A DNA stretch of 64,000 nt from NCBI RefSeq assembly GCF_900091525.1, contig NZ_FMCU01000019.1:1-64000 (forward strand), given 5' to 3'. The position numbers were made by a program, and so were the translations under genes. Below are positions 9,143 through 18,105 of this stretch, in pieces. The notes beneath the pieces were generated by a model that worked only from the letters and a program-made list of their open reading frames with translations, was not told where the DNA came from and made no database searches. The stretch's first letter is position 1; every line of letters begins with the position of its first letter. The stretch comes from Micromonospora matsumotoense (GTDB lineage Bacteria; Actinomycetota; Actinomycetes; Mycobacteriales; Micromonosporaceae).

Positions 9143-9616
9143 ATGAGCGAGCAGGTCGAGTGGGGGCTGCACTGCTGCCTCACCCTCGCCTGGATCGGCG
9201 GCGAACACCCGATGCCCGCCGCCCGGCTCGCCGAGTGGTTCGAGCTGCCCCCGGCGTACCTCACCAAATGCCTCCAGGCCCTGACCAGGGCCGGCATTCT
9301 CCAGTCGGTGCCCGGCGCGCGCGGTGGGTTCCGCTTCGCCCGCCAACCGGCGGACGTGACGGTGATGGACGTGATGGTGGCGATCGACGGGGCCGACAAC
9401 CCGTTCCGGTGCACCGAGATCCGCCAGCGTGGCGCGGGGGTGGACCCCTCCGCGCCGGAGTTCCGCACCCCGTGTGCCATCAGCACCGTGATGCACCGCG
9501 CCGACCTTGCCTGGCGGCGCGAGCTGGCCGGTCACACCCTGGCCGACCTGCTCGATTCGGCTCCGGCGGGAGCGGCCGAGCGCACCCGGCGCCGCTACGC
9601 GCTGCTGCGCGGCTGA
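9143..9616 (+). CDS. Rrf2-family transcriptional regulator
   Basis: A 157-residue winged-helix protein of the Rrf2 family. The N-terminal HTH (ARLAEWFELPPAYLTKCLQ) is followed by the wing VPGARGGFRFAR. The usual cluster-binding three-Cys loop is incomplete: only a Cys before TEIRQ and a Cys in RTPCAIS are seen, so iron-sulfur binding as in IscR or NsrR is doubtful. It may sense a small molecule such as a pathway intermediate. A palindrome directly in front of the gene suggests autoregulation. A strong 19-bp hairpin follows the gene. The ATG at 9143 is used; an upstream GTG two codons earlier is also possible. Confidence 0.85.
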   Translation: MSEQVEWGLHCCLTLAWIGGEHPMPAARLAEWFELPPAYLTKCLQALTRAGILQSVPGARGGFRFARQPADVTVMDVMVAIDGADNPFRCTEIRQRGAGVDPSAPEFRTPCAISTVMHRADLAWRRELAGHTLADLLDSAPAGAAERTRRRYALLRG

Positions 9617-9712
9617 CGCCCCGCCCGCCACCTCCGCGACCGCCGACCGACCGTCGGCCCGCGCCCCACCACCCGGTGGCCCGCCCACGCCTGCACCATC
9701 GGCCGGCGATCC

Positions 9713-9759
9713 CGGTCATCGGGTCGGGCGGTTCCCCCTGCCGCCCGACCCGATGACCG
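9713..9759 (+). terminator. 19-bp perfect hairpin between rrf2 and the MFS gene
   Basis: CGGTCATCGGGTCGGGCGG (9713-9731) pairs perfectly with 9741-9759 around the 9-base loop TTCCCCCTG. No T-tract follows, as is common for actinobacterial terminators. It may end the rrf2 transcript or act as an attenuator for the exporter gene 73 bases downstream. Confidence 0.65.
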
Positions 9760-9831
9760 TCCACACCCGAATTCCCGTGCCCGACGCGGTCCGCCGCGCC
9801 GCCGCATGCCGTCCCGCCAACCGGAGACCTC

Positions 9832-11058
9832 ATGTCCCACCTGCACACCCGCACCGACCCAGGGCCGGCCACCACCGCCGGGCCCGGCCGGGGCCTACGG
9901 TTCACGCTGATCCTCGCCGCCGGCACCTTCGCCGTCGGCACCGACGCGTTCGTGGTCGCCGGACTGCTGCCCGACATGGCCGACGCGCTGCGGGTCTCCA
10001 CCGCAGCCGCCGGGCAGTCGGTGACGGTGTTCGCCCTCTCGTACGCGATCCTCGCCCCGGTGCTGTCCACCCTGACCGCCCGGCTGCCGCGCCGTACCCT
10101 GCTGGTCACCGCGCTGCTGGTACTCGCCGTCGGCAACCTCGTCTCGGCGGGTGCCGACACGCTGCCGGTGCTGATCGTCGGCCGGATCGTCGCCGCCGCC
10201 GGCGCCGCCGCGTACACCCCCAACGCCGGCGCCGCAGGTGCCTCGCTGGTGCCGCCGGCGCTGCGGGGTCGGGCCCTGGCCGTGGTGATCGGCGGGCTCA
10301 CCGTCGCCACCGCGCTGGGCGTCCCGCTCGGCGGCCTGACCGGCCGGTGGCTCGGCTGGCGGGCCGCGCTCGTCGCGGTCGCCCTGCTGGCGCTCGCCGT
10401 CGCGGTGGCCGTCCGGCTGGCCATGCCCGCGCTGCCCGGTGCTCCGGCCGTGCCGTTGCGCGCCCGGTTGGCCGCGTTGCGCCGACCGGGCGTACTCGCC
10501 GTGCTGCCGCTCACCGTGATCGGGATGGCCGCCTGCTACACCGTCTACGCCTTCGCCGTGCCGACCCTCGGCGCGCTCGGCGTCGGCGCTTACCAGGTCA
10601 ACCTGATGTTGCTGGTCTACGGGGTGGGGGCGGTCGTCGGCAACGTCGCCTCCGGCTACGCCACCGACCGGTGGGGCGCGGTGCCGGTGCTGGTGACCGG
10701 GTACGCGGCGATGGCCGTCGCGCTGGGCGTGCTCGGCGCGCTCAGCACCGCCGGGTCCGCCCCGACGATCCTGGTCGCGCTGCTGGTCGGCGCGTGGGGC
10801 GCGGCGAGCTGGTGTCAGACCCCGGCACAACAGCACCGGTTGATCGCCGCCGCGCCGCAGCAGGCCCCGCTGGTGGTGTCACTGAACTCGTCCGCCATCT
10901 ATCTCGGCATCGGCCTGGGCACCACCGCCGGCGCCGCCGCGCTCCCCTCCGGCGTGCCCACCATGTACGCCCTCGGCGCGGCCGGGGCCGTGGTCGCCCT
11001 GCTGGTGCTCCACCTCGGACAGCGGATCACCCGACGGGACGGGGCGGTGGCGTCGTGA
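9832..11058 (+). CDS. MFS efflux transporter
   Basis: A 408-residue major facilitator transporter with about 12 hydrophobic segments, resembling the AraJ/Cml-type drug-efflux subfamily (start region LAAGTFAVGTDAFVVAGLLP, repeated GxxxGxxxGG patterns around helix 5 such as ALGVPLGGLTGRWLGWR). It probably exports the product of the cluster or gives self-resistance. The ATG at 9832 follows GGAGACCTC. Its stop overlaps the GTG of the following oxidoreductase (GTGA), so the two are co-translated. Confidence 0.85.
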   Translation: MSHLHTRTDPGPATTAGPGRGLRFTLILAAGTFAVGTDAFVVAGLLPDMADALRVSTAAAGQSVTVFALSYAILAPVLSTLTARLPRRTLLVTALLVLAVGNLVSAGADTLPVLIVGRIVAAAGAAAYTPNAGAAGASLVPPALRGRALAVVIGGLTVATALGVPLGGLTGRWLGWRAALVAVALLALAVAVAVRLAMPALPGAPAVPLRARLAALRRPGVLAVLPLTVIGMAACYTVYAFAVPTLGALGVGAYQVNLMLLVYGVGAVVGNVASGYATDRWGAVPVLVTGYAAMAVALGVLGALSTAGSAPTILVALLVGAWGAASWCQTPAQQHRLIAAAPQQAPLVVSLNSSAIYLGIGLGTTAGAAALPSGVPTMYALGAAGAVVALLVLHLGQRITRRDGAVAS

Positions 11059-12146
11059 CCGCCGCGACCGGCCCCGGCCGGGGCCCCACCGCCCGACCGG
11101 TGCCGACCGCCGGGCGGCCGACCCCACCGGGCCCCCGGCCCGGCCGACCCGGCGCGACGGAGACCACCCCCGCCGCGTACGTGGAGCGGACCGGGCCGGC
11201 CGAGTCGATCCGGTTCGGCGCGCTGCCCGCACCCGGGCCGACGCCGACCGAGGTGCTGGTCGGGGTGGAGGCGAGCCCGGTGAACCGGGTGGACACCTTC
11301 GTCCGGTCCGGCGCGTTCGCCACTGCGCTGACCTTCCCCTTCGTCGTCGGGCGGGACCTGACCGGGACGGTGCTGCGGGTCGGCGCGGCCGTCACCGGCT
11401 TCACGCCCGGCGACCGGGTGTGGTGCAACAGCATGGGCCACGCCGGCCGGCCCGGTGCCGCCGCCGGCCTGGTGGCGGTGCCCGCCGACCGGCTCTACCC
11501 GGTGCCCGCCGGGGTGGACCCGCTGGTGGCGGTGGCGGTGGCACATCCGGCCGCGACCGCGTACCTCGCCCTGGTCACCCACGCCCGGGTCCGGCCGGGC
11601 GAGGTGGTGCTGGTGATCGGCGCGGGCGGCAACGTGGGCAGCGCCGCCGTCACCCTGGCCCGCGCCGCCGGGGCCCGGGTGGTGGCGACCGCGCACCCCC
11701 GGGACGCCGACTTCTGCGCCGGCCTCGGCGCGGAGCCGGTGGTCGACTACCGGGACGTCGACTGGGCGTCGAAGGTCCGCCGCGCGTGTCCGTCCGGGGT
11801 GGACGTGGTGGTGGACGCGGCCGGGATCAACGACCTGCCCACCACCGTCGGCCTGCTGGCCCCCCGGGGCCGGGTGCTGGTGCTGGCCGGGCTGGGGACC
11901 GCCCCGACGCTGCCCGCCGGGGAGCTGTACCTGCGCGACGGGGCGGTGCTGGGCTTCGTGATCTCGCACGCCACCGTCGCCGAACTCGCCGACGCGGCCC
12001 GGGCGATCAACGCGTTGCTGGTCGACGGCCGGCTGCGGGCCCGGACCGTCGAGACGCTCCCGCTGGCCGCCGCCGCCGAGGCGCACCGCCGCGCCGAGGA
12101 CGGCCTGCACGGGGTACGCACCCTGCTGCTGCCCGACCGGGTGTGA
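11055..12146 (+). CDS. zinc-independent quinone-oxidoreductase-like MDR enzyme
   Basis: A 363-residue medium-chain dehydrogenase/reductase of the NADPH:quinone reductase type. After a Pro/Arg/Gly-rich N-terminal extension of about 40 residues come the GroES-like domain (VGVEASPVNRVDTFVRSG, FPFVVGRDLTGTVLRVG) and the nucleotide-binding loop VIGAGGNVGSAAVTLA. The Cys cluster of structural-zinc alcohol dehydrogenases is missing. It could reduce a quinone-imine or other oxidised form of a 3-hydroxyanthranilate product. That role is inference from the coupling to the exporter and the nearby pathway. It appears to be the last gene of the cluster in this direction. Confidence 0.8.
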   Translation: MTAATGPGRGPTARPVPTAGRPTPPGPRPGRPGATETTPAAYVERTGPAESIRFGALPAPGPTPTEVLVGVEASPVNRVDTFVRSGAFATALTFPFVVGRDLTGTVLRVGAAVTGFTPGDRVWCNSMGHAGRPGAAAGLVAVPADRLYPVPAGVDPLVAVAVAHPAATAYLALVTHARVRPGEVVLVIGAGGNVGSAAVTLARAAGARVVATAHPRDADFCAGLGAEPVVDYRDVDWASKVRRACPSGVDVVVDAAGINDLPTTVGLLAPRGRVLVLAGLGTAPTLPAGELYLRDGAVLGFVISHATVAELADAARAINALLVDGRLRARTVETLPLAAAAEAHRRAEDGLHGVRTLLLPDRV

Positions 12147-12162
12147 CGACGGCGGGCGGCGG

Positions 12163-12945
12163 TCAGCGGCGTAAGCCCATCCCGGCGTAGCCGTGGGAGA
12201 TCCGTTCCCGTGGCTCCCCGTCGGGCCGCCAGTCGGCCACCCGGACCAGCCCCGGGTCGACCAGGTCGTACCCGTCGAAGAAGCGCAGCACGTCGGCGTG
12301 CGGGCGGGGCACCAGCGGGGCGCTGCTGCGTTGGTAGACCGCCTGCCCCTGCCGGGTGGGCAGCGGCGGGGCACCGTCCATGGTCAGGTGGGACACGACA
12401 AGGGGGCTGCCGGGGACGGTCGCCTCCCGCAGTCGGGTGACGGCGGCCCACGGTTGCTCGGCGTCGGTGACGAAGTGCAGCACCGCCACCAGCAGCACGG
12501 CGACCGGGCGGCCGAAGTCGATCACCGCCCGGACGTCGGGGTGGGCCAGCAGCTCGTCCGGGTGACGCAGGTCACCGTGGACGACGGTGGTCCGCCCGTC
12601 GACCGGCAGCAGCCGCCGGGCGTGCGCGACGGCCACCTCGTCGTAGTCGACGTAGACCACCGTCGAGTCGGGGGCGACCTGACGGACGATCTCGTGCACG
12701 TTGCCCTGGGTGGGCAGCCCGGCGCCGATGTCGAGGAACTGGCGTACGCCCAGCTCGGCGGCGTGCCGGACGGCCCGGCGCAGGAAGTGCCGGTTGGCCT
12801 GGGCGGCGATCCCGGTGTCCGGGAAGATCCGCAGGATCTGCTCGGCGGCGGCCCGGTCGGCGGCGAAGTTGTGGCACCCGCCGAGGTAGTAGTCGTACAT
12901 CCGGGCCACGTTCGGCCCCTGTTCGGCATCGATCGGCGTGGTCAT
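12163..12945 (-). CDS. SAM-dependent methyltransferase, DUF574 (PF04672) type
   Basis: A 260-residue protein matching the actinobacterial S-adenosyl methyltransferase family known as DUF574. The N-terminal signature (NVARMYDYYLGGCHNFAADR) and FLDIGAGLPTQGNVHE for SAM binding are both present, followed by VVYVDYDEVAVAHAR (motif II). Family members are numerous in Streptomyces and Micromonospora and their substrates are mostly unknown. The ATG at 12945 is chosen because the conserved N-terminus begins there and GGAGGG lies just upstream. It converges on the end of the biosynthetic cluster, only 16 bases away, so membership in that pathway cannot be decided. Confidence 0.85.
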   Translation of the reverse strand: MTTPIDAEQGPNVARMYDYYLGGCHNFAADRAAAEQILRIFPDTGIAAQANRHFLRRAVRHAAELGVRQFLDIGAGLPTQGNVHEIVRQVAPDSTVVYVDYDEVAVAHARRLLPVDGRTTVVHGDLRHPDELLAHPDVRAVIDFGRPVAVLLVAVLHFVTDAEQPWAAVTRLREATVPGSPLVVSHLTMDGAPPLPTRQGQAVYQRSSAPLVPRPHADVLRFFDGYDLVDPGLVRVADWRPDGEPRERISHGYAGMGLRR

Positions 12946-13137
12946 CCGGCCCTCCCCTTCCCCTCGTGCCCGTCGGTGCTGCGCGACGCCCCACCGGTGC
13001 ACGGCGGGCCCGTCGCGCCTGATGTCTAGCATCCCGGGCGACGAGGTGTTGACCCGCCGTGTCGGCGAGCCGGCTGCCCGGGACCGCCCCGGGCCGGTAT
13101 GACGGTGACACCGACCGTCGGCGAGGAGGTATCCGAG

Positions 13138-13623
13138 ATGAACACTGACCGGGAGACCGTGGAGGTGGACCCGGCCCTGTTCCGGGCCGTGTACGACTCA
13201 CCCGCCTCGCTGCCGGGGCGGCACCGCTGGACCACCCCGGAGCACGACGTACGCCGGCTGGAGAAGCTGCTCGGGATGCCGGCGCAGAGCATCGGCGCAC
13301 CACTGTGGGTCAGCGGTGACGAGCCGGACTGCCCCAAGTGCGGACGCCGGACCACCTGGCTGGACATCGTCGCGTCGGCCCTCAAGGGTGTGCACGACCC
13401 GGCGATGATCGCCACGGTGATCCTCGGTGACCGCCGGTACGTCAACACCGAGGTCCCGGACGCGATCGCCGGGGTGCACTGCCTCGACTGCCACACCCCG
13501 ATCACCGGGCTGCGCAGCTTCAAGTGCCACAACTGGGCGTACGCCTTCGAGGAGCTGGCGGTGGTGCGGGAGCGGATGCGGGGCGGGTCAGGCCCGACGG
13601 GCCGGCCGCCGGCCGGGCGGTGA
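13138..13623 (+). CDS. hypothetical protein with two CxxC pairs (zinc-ribbon-like)
   Basis: A 161-residue protein that I do not recognise by name. Two CxxC motifs (DCPKCGRR and HCLDCHTP) about 55 residues apart suggest one zinc site, with another Cys in FKCHNWAYAFEEL. No membrane segment is present. The ATG at 13138 follows GAGGAGG at good spacing. Its last 36 bases overlap the end of the convergent glycosidase gene, an unusual antisense overlap of two coding ends. Confidence 0.65.
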   Translation: MNTDRETVEVDPALFRAVYDSPASLPGRHRWTTPEHDVRRLEKLLGMPAQSIGAPLWVSGDEPDCPKCGRRTTWLDIVASALKGVHDPAMIATVILGDRRYVNTEVPDAIAGVHCLDCHTPITGLRSFKCHNWAYAFEELAVVRERMRGGSGPTGRPPAGR

Positions 13624-15939
13624 CGGCGGCTCCGGCCCCGGGTCGGGCACCGGCGGCATCGGCCGGGTGACCGCCGCCGCGCCGGTGACCGTGACCGGTT
13701 CCCCGGCGTGCCGCAGCGCGACCGCCGTCGCCGGGTCGGCGTCGGGCAGCTCGTAGCGGGCCCCGTCCCGGGTCAGGGTGACCCGCAGCCGGTGCCCGTG
13801 CCAGCGCAGGTGGAAGGCGAGCCGGTCGAGCCGGGCCGGCAGCCGGGGGTCGAACGACAGCTCCCCGGTGTCGTCGCGCAGCCCGCCGAAGCCCTCCACC
13901 ACCGCCGTCCACGCCCCGGCCAGCGCGGCCAGGTGCAGCCCGTCGCTGGTCTTGTCACCGAGGTCGGCGAGATCGTGCAGGGCCGCCTCGGCGAACAGGT
14001 CGTACGCCAGGTCCAGGTGGCCCAGCTCGGCGGCGAGCACCGCCTGGGAGCCGGCGGACAGCGACGAGTCGCGGACCGTGCGGGCCTGGTAGTAGGCGAA
14101 GTTGCGGCCCTTCTCCTCGGCGGTGAACTCCCCCGGGAAGCGCTGCATGGCGAGCACCAGGTCGGCCTGCTTGACCACCTGCCGCCGGTACAGCTCCAGG
14201 TAGGGGTAGTGCAGCAGCAGCGGGTAGTCGTCGTCGGTCATCGCCGCGAAGTCCCACTCGGGTTGCTCGGTGAAGCCCGCCGCCTGCTGGTGCACCCCAC
14301 GCTTGCGGTCGTAGGGCAGGTGCACCGCGTCGGCGGCGGCCCGCCAACCGGCGATCTCCTCCGCGTCGACGCCGAGCGCGGCGGCCCGCTCCGGGTGCCG
14401 TCGGGCGGCGTCGGCGGCCCCCCGCAGGTTGCGCCGGACCATCAGGTTGGTGAAGACGTTGTCGTCGACCAGGGCGGCGTACTCGTCGGGACCGGTGATC
14501 CCGGTGACGTGGAACGCGCCGTCGTCGGACCAGTGGCCGTAGCCGGCCCAGAGCCGGGCCGTCTCCACCAGCAGCTCCAGCCCGGTGTCGGCGAGGAACT
14601 CCTGGTCGCCGGTGGCCGTGACGTAGCGCAGCACCGCGTCGGCGATGTCGGCGTTGACGTGCAGGGCGGCGGTGCCGGCCGGCCAGTAGCCGGAGCACTC
14701 CCGGCCGCCGATGGTGCGCCACGGGAAGGTCGCCCCGGTGAGTCGCAGCTCGGCGGCGCGGTCCCGGGCCTCGGGCAGGTGGGCGTGCCGCCAGCGCAGC
14801 GCACCCCGGGCCACCCCGGGCAGCAGGTACGTCAGCACCGGCAGCACGTAGCTCTCGGTGTCCCACAGCACGTGCCCGTCGTAGCCGTTGCCGGTGAGCC
14901 CCTTCGCCGCGATCGTCCGGTCGCCGTCGACCCGCCCCGCCTGGAGCAGGTGGAACACCGAGAAGCGGACGGCCTGCTGCAGCTCGGCGTCGCCGTCGAT
15001 CTCCACGTCGGCGGTGCGCCACCGCTCGTCGAGCACGGCCCGCTGGTCGGCCAGCAGCGCGTCGAAACCGTGCCGCCGGGCGGCGTCGACCTCGGTGGTG
15101 ACCAGGTCGGCCAGCTCGTCGGGGGTGCCGTCGTCGACCGGCGCGCACTCGTACGCGGCGTACTTGGTGAGCTGCAGTTGCCCGCCCGGCGCGAGCCGAC
15201 CCTCGACGGTCATCCGCAGCCGGTCCGGGGTGTGGTCGTCGCCCTCGGTGAAGCCCGCCGGGACCGTCGTCTCGTGGGTCACCGCGACGGCGACCCGCTG
15301 GGCGCTGCGGTCGGTGCGGTGCACCAGCACACCCCGGTGGCCGTCCGGGCGGTGCAGCTCAGCGTCGAGCGGATCGTGCACGACCGAGGCGGCCCGGGGG
15401 TCGTCGGCCCGTTCCGGCACCCGCTCGTTGGCCAGCACGTCCGCGCAGACCCGGATCTCGACCGGCCGGTCGTCCAGCGGTTCGACCTGGTAGCGGACGG
15501 CGGCGACGGCGTGTCGGGGCAGTGAGACCAGTCGGGTGCTGCGGACCCGCACCCCGTGACCGGCCGGTGAGATCCACTCGGTGTGCCGTTCCACCACGCC
15601 GGCCCGCAGGTCGAGGGTGCGCTCGTGGGCGCGGACCGTCCCGGTGCGCAGGTCCAGCGGTTCGCCGGCCACCCAGAGCCGGATCAGGGCGGCGTTGGGC
15701 GCGCTGATCACGGTGTCGCTGTCCTGCGGGAAGGCGTACCCGTCCTCGGGGTAGCTCTGTTGCCGCCGCTCGTGGAGGCCGTTGAGGTAGCTGCCCGGCA
15801 TGCCGTAGGGCTCGCCCTCGTCGAGGGTGCCCCGCCAGCCCACCCAGCCGTTGCCGAGGGCGAAGACCGACTCGGTCTCGCCGAGTCGGTCCAGGTCGGT
15901 GGCGGTACGCCGGATCTGCCAGGTCTCGTCCATCTGCAC
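13588..15939 (-). CDS. glycoside hydrolase family 65 protein (trehalose/kojibiose/maltose phosphorylase or hydrolase)
   Basis: A 783-residue GH65-type enzyme. The N-terminal beta-sandwich begins ATDLDRLGETESVFALGNGW. The (alpha/alpha)6 barrel carries the conserved catalytic Glu in ITGPDEYAALVDDNVFTN and the WDTESYVLP segment. The family acts on alpha-linked glucose disaccharides, either by phosphorolysis or hydrolysis; which one is not decided by what I can see. No fused beta-phosphoglucomutase domain is present, although such fusions are common. The start is taken at the GTG 15939, with ATG 15933 nearly as good. It is divergent from the PAP2 gene. Confidence 0.85.
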   Translation of the reverse strand: MQMDETWQIRRTATDLDRLGETESVFALGNGWVGWRGTLDEGEPYGMPGSYLNGLHERRQQSYPEDGYAFPQDSDTVISAPNAALIRLWVAGEPLDLRTGTVRAHERTLDLRAGVVERHTEWISPAGHGVRVRSTRLVSLPRHAVAAVRYQVEPLDDRPVEIRVCADVLANERVPERADDPRAASVVHDPLDAELHRPDGHRGVLVHRTDRSAQRVAVAVTHETTVPAGFTEGDDHTPDRLRMTVEGRLAPGGQLQLTKYAAYECAPVDDGTPDELADLVTTEVDAARRHGFDALLADQRAVLDERWRTADVEIDGDAELQQAVRFSVFHLLQAGRVDGDRTIAAKGLTGNGYDGHVLWDTESYVLPVLTYLLPGVARGALRWRHAHLPEARDRAAELRLTGATFPWRTIGGRECSGYWPAGTAALHVNADIADAVLRYVTATGDQEFLADTGLELLVETARLWAGYGHWSDDGAFHVTGITGPDEYAALVDDNVFTNLMVRRNLRGAADAARRHPERAAALGVDAEEIAGWRAAADAVHLPYDRKRGVHQQAAGFTEQPEWDFAAMTDDDYPLLLHYPYLELYRRQVVKQADLVLAMQRFPGEFTAEEKGRNFAYYQARTVRDSSLSAGSQAVLAAELGHLDLAYDLFAEAALHDLADLGDKTSDGLHLAALAGAWTAVVEGFGGLRDDTGELSFDPRLPARLDRLAFHLRWHGHRLRVTLTRDGARYELPDADPATAVALRHAGEPVTVTGAAAVTRPMPPVPDPGPEPPSPPGRRPARRA

Positions 15940-16107
15940 GGCGGGGTGGTACCCGGCGACGGCGGGCGGTCAATCGCGGGAGCCGCTGTGAACTCGCTGT
16001 GACGCAGGCGGCGAACCGCCGCTGCATCCCGCAGCATGTGACCGTTCCACCCATTTCCTGTGCCTCGATTGTGCTAAAAGCGGTATGACTCTTTCGTGAG
16101 GTGAGCA

Positions 16108-16737
16108 ATGAACCAGGCTGTTACCACGGACATTCCCGATATCAGTGAGCAGTGGTACCGCGACGCCGTCGAGGTGGCCGACTCCGCCCCGGCCCCGGTG
16201 CAGTGGTTCACGGTGCACTTCACCGAAGCGGTGATACTGCTGCTCGGCCTGCTCCTGGTGGCCGTCGCCGTGCCCCGGCTGCTCCGCGCCGACCCGTGGG
16301 GCCGGGCCCTCGCCCTGGTCGCGCCGGCCACCGTCGTCCTGGCGTACGGGTGCAGTGAGGCGCTCAAGTCACTGGTGGACGAGGACCGGCCGTGCCGGGG
16401 TGCGGCCACCATCCTGGCCGGGCAGTGCCCGCCGGTGGGCGACTGGTCGTTCCCGAGCAACCACGCCACCATCGCCGGGGCGCTGGCCACCGCCGTGCTG
16501 CTGCTGTCGCCCCGGTGGGGTCTGCTCGCCGCGCCGATGGCCCTGCTCGCCGCGCTCTCCCGGGTCTTCGTCGGCGTGCACTACCCGCACGACGTCCTCG
16601 CCGGTCTGCTCCTCGGCGTCGCGGTGACCCTGCTGGTCACCCCGTTGGCGGCCCGCGTTCTCGCCGAGACACTGCGCCGCCGCTCCGCCACGGCCCTCCG
16701 GGAACCGGTCCCCACCGCCCCCGGCCCCCGCCACTGA
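16108..16737 (+). CDS. PAP2-superfamily membrane phosphatase
   Basis: A 209-residue integral membrane phosphatase. The three signature motifs are present: KSLVDEDRP, PSNHA (a variant of PSGH) and SRVFVGVHYPHD. About five hydrophobic segments are seen. Substrates in this family include undecaprenyl diphosphate, phosphatidic acid and phosphatidylglycerophosphate. The ATG at 16108 follows GAGGTGAG. It is divergent from the GH65 gene, with a somewhat A/T-richer shared promoter region (about 16050-16107). Confidence 0.88.
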   Translation: MNQAVTTDIPDISEQWYRDAVEVADSAPAPVQWFTVHFTEAVILLLGLLLVAVAVPRLLRADPWGRALALVAPATVVLAYGCSEALKSLVDEDRPCRGAATILAGQCPPVGDWSFPSNHATIAGALATAVLLLSPRWGLLAAPMALLAALSRVFVGVHYPHDVLAGLLLGVAVTLLVTPLAARVLAETLRRRSATALREPVPTAPGPRH

Positions 16738-16822
16738 GCGGGACCGACCCTGACCGCTGAGCGGCACCGGCCCCGGCCGCAAAGCCGGACCGGCCCCGGC
16801 CGCTGAGCGGGGTCAGCGGCCA
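16734..16822. repeat. imperfect 23-24 bp tandem repeat, about four copies
   Basis: The unit CGCTGAGCGGxACCGGCCCCGGC repeats with variation from the PAP2 stop codon to near the end of the prepilin peptidase gene. Arms CCGCTGAGCGG and GGCCCCGGCC are self-complementary, so the array could also fold as a terminator between these convergent genes. Confidence 0.55.
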
Positions 16823-16830
16823 GGGCCTGC

Positions 16831-17559
16831 TCAGCCGGTCAGGAGGAGGGCGGCGCAGGTGCCGGCGACCAGGAACGGGCCGAACGGCAGGTGGCTGGAC
16901 CAGCCGACCCGGCGGGATGCCAGCAGCACCACGCTGACCAGCGCCGACAGCAGGAAGGTCAGCACCAGGCCGGTCACCAGCAGGCCCCAACCGTGCCAGC
17001 CGAGCAGCGCCCCGGTCCCCAGCGCCAGCTTGGCGTCGCCCAGGCCGAAGCCCCGCCGGCCGAGCAACAGCGTGGTGGCGGCGAAGGCCAGCCCGAGCGC
17101 CGTACCGGCCGACACCGCGCGCAGCCACGGCCCGGCACCCGCCCCGGTCAGCGCGGCCACCCCGAGCAACGCCCAGGTGCCGGCGGCGGCGGGCCAGGTC
17201 AGCCGGTCCGGCAACCGGTGCACCGCCAGGTCCACCAGGATCAGTGGGATCGCCCAGCCGAGCCACCAGGCCAGCGCGGCCCGCTCGGCCAGCACGCCGT
17301 CGACCAGCACCAGCATCGCCACGGCCGCCAGCAGCAACGCCTCGACCGCGAGCGGCGCCGCACCGATCCGCCCCCGGCAGGCCGGGCAGCGGGCCGCCGG
17401 CCCGAGCGCCGGCAGCGGCCGGTCCAGCCCGATCGGCGCGCCGCAGCCGTCGCACCCGGCCCGGTCCACCACCCCCGGGGGTACGGCGTACCGGGCGACC
17501 GCGAGCCGCAGCACCGGCACCACCGCCAGCGCCCCCGCCAGCCGCCGCCCGAAGAACAC
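16831..17559 (-). CDS. type IV prepilin peptidase (A24 family)
   Basis: A protein of about 242 residues that cleaves and methylates prepilins. Two zinc CxxC pairs (CDGCGAP and CPACRGR) are followed by about six hydrophobic segments and the two aspartate sites of A24 peptidases: LILVDLAVHRLPDRLT and GFGLGDAKL (GxGD). It stands at the left edge of the Tad locus and is transcribed away from it. The start is uncertain. I use the GTG at 17559, because the longer open frame up to 17826 adds about 89 residues of Pro/Arg-rich, unlikely sequence. Confidence 0.82.
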   Translation of the reverse strand: MFFGRRLAGALAVVPVLRLAVARYAVPPGVVDRAGCDGCGAPIGLDRPLPALGPAARCPACRGRIGAAPLAVEALLLAAVAMLVLVDGVLAERAALAWWLGWAIPLILVDLAVHRLPDRLTWPAAAGTWALLGVAALTGAGAGPWLRAVSAGTALGLAFAATTLLLGRRGFGLGDAKLALGTGALLGWHGWGLLVTGLVLTFLLSALVSVVLLASRRVGWSSHLPFGPFLVAGTCAALLLTG

Positions 17560-18105
17560 GGAGGGTGACTTCCCGTGGGGACCGGGATAACGGTCCGATA
17601 TCGAGATGGTGTCCGGAGTGGACGCCGGTCCGACCCTTACCCCCTCAGGCGGTTCCGGGGCGGTGGCCGAGACGGACCGGGAACGGATCGGACCAGCCTC
17701 CTCGACCCGCCCCATATCCCCCGGTGACGCGGGCGGTTCGACGGCCGGGCCGATCCGATCGGCGGGCACCCGCCCACGATCGGCCGGCACCGGTCGCCCC
17801 GGCCGGCCACCCTGGACATCGCCCACCTTCGGTCACTCCTGCCCATCACTGAGAGTGCACGGTTGAATTGCCTCTGTTGCATCGGCGCACGTCAGCCTAT
17901 GCTCGCCCCTTGGGTGGGACGCAACCCCGAGCAGCCGCGTCAGCGCCCACACCGGACCACACGCTCCACAGTTGGCAGAAGATCCACACAGGTAGATGCC
18001 GCAGCACCCGGACATGTCCGATCGACATCATCCCGGCGTACCGCCGCATGCCCGGAGGCCGCCACGATCGCCGCCGCCGGGTAGTACCGAGGAGGGGCAC
18101 GGCAA
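17560..18105. other. divergent intergenic region before the Tad locus
   Basis: About 0.5 kb between the prepilin peptidase (-) and the lipoprotein gene (+). It probably holds both promoters. Part of it is an open extension of the peptidase frame. The right part (17850-18060) is lower in GC. No RNA gene or clear operator was found. AGGAGGGG at about 18090 is the ribosome-binding site of the next gene. Confidence 0.4.

Noticed and set aside
12163..12945. DUF574-type methyltransferase as part of the biosynthetic cluster
   Set aside because: It is on the opposite strand and such genes are scattered widely in this lineage. Position alone is too weak to include it.
17560..17826. N-terminal extension of the prepilin peptidase
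   Set aside because: The extra 89 residues are Pro/Arg-rich with no similarity to the family; the GTG at 17559 gives a normal size.
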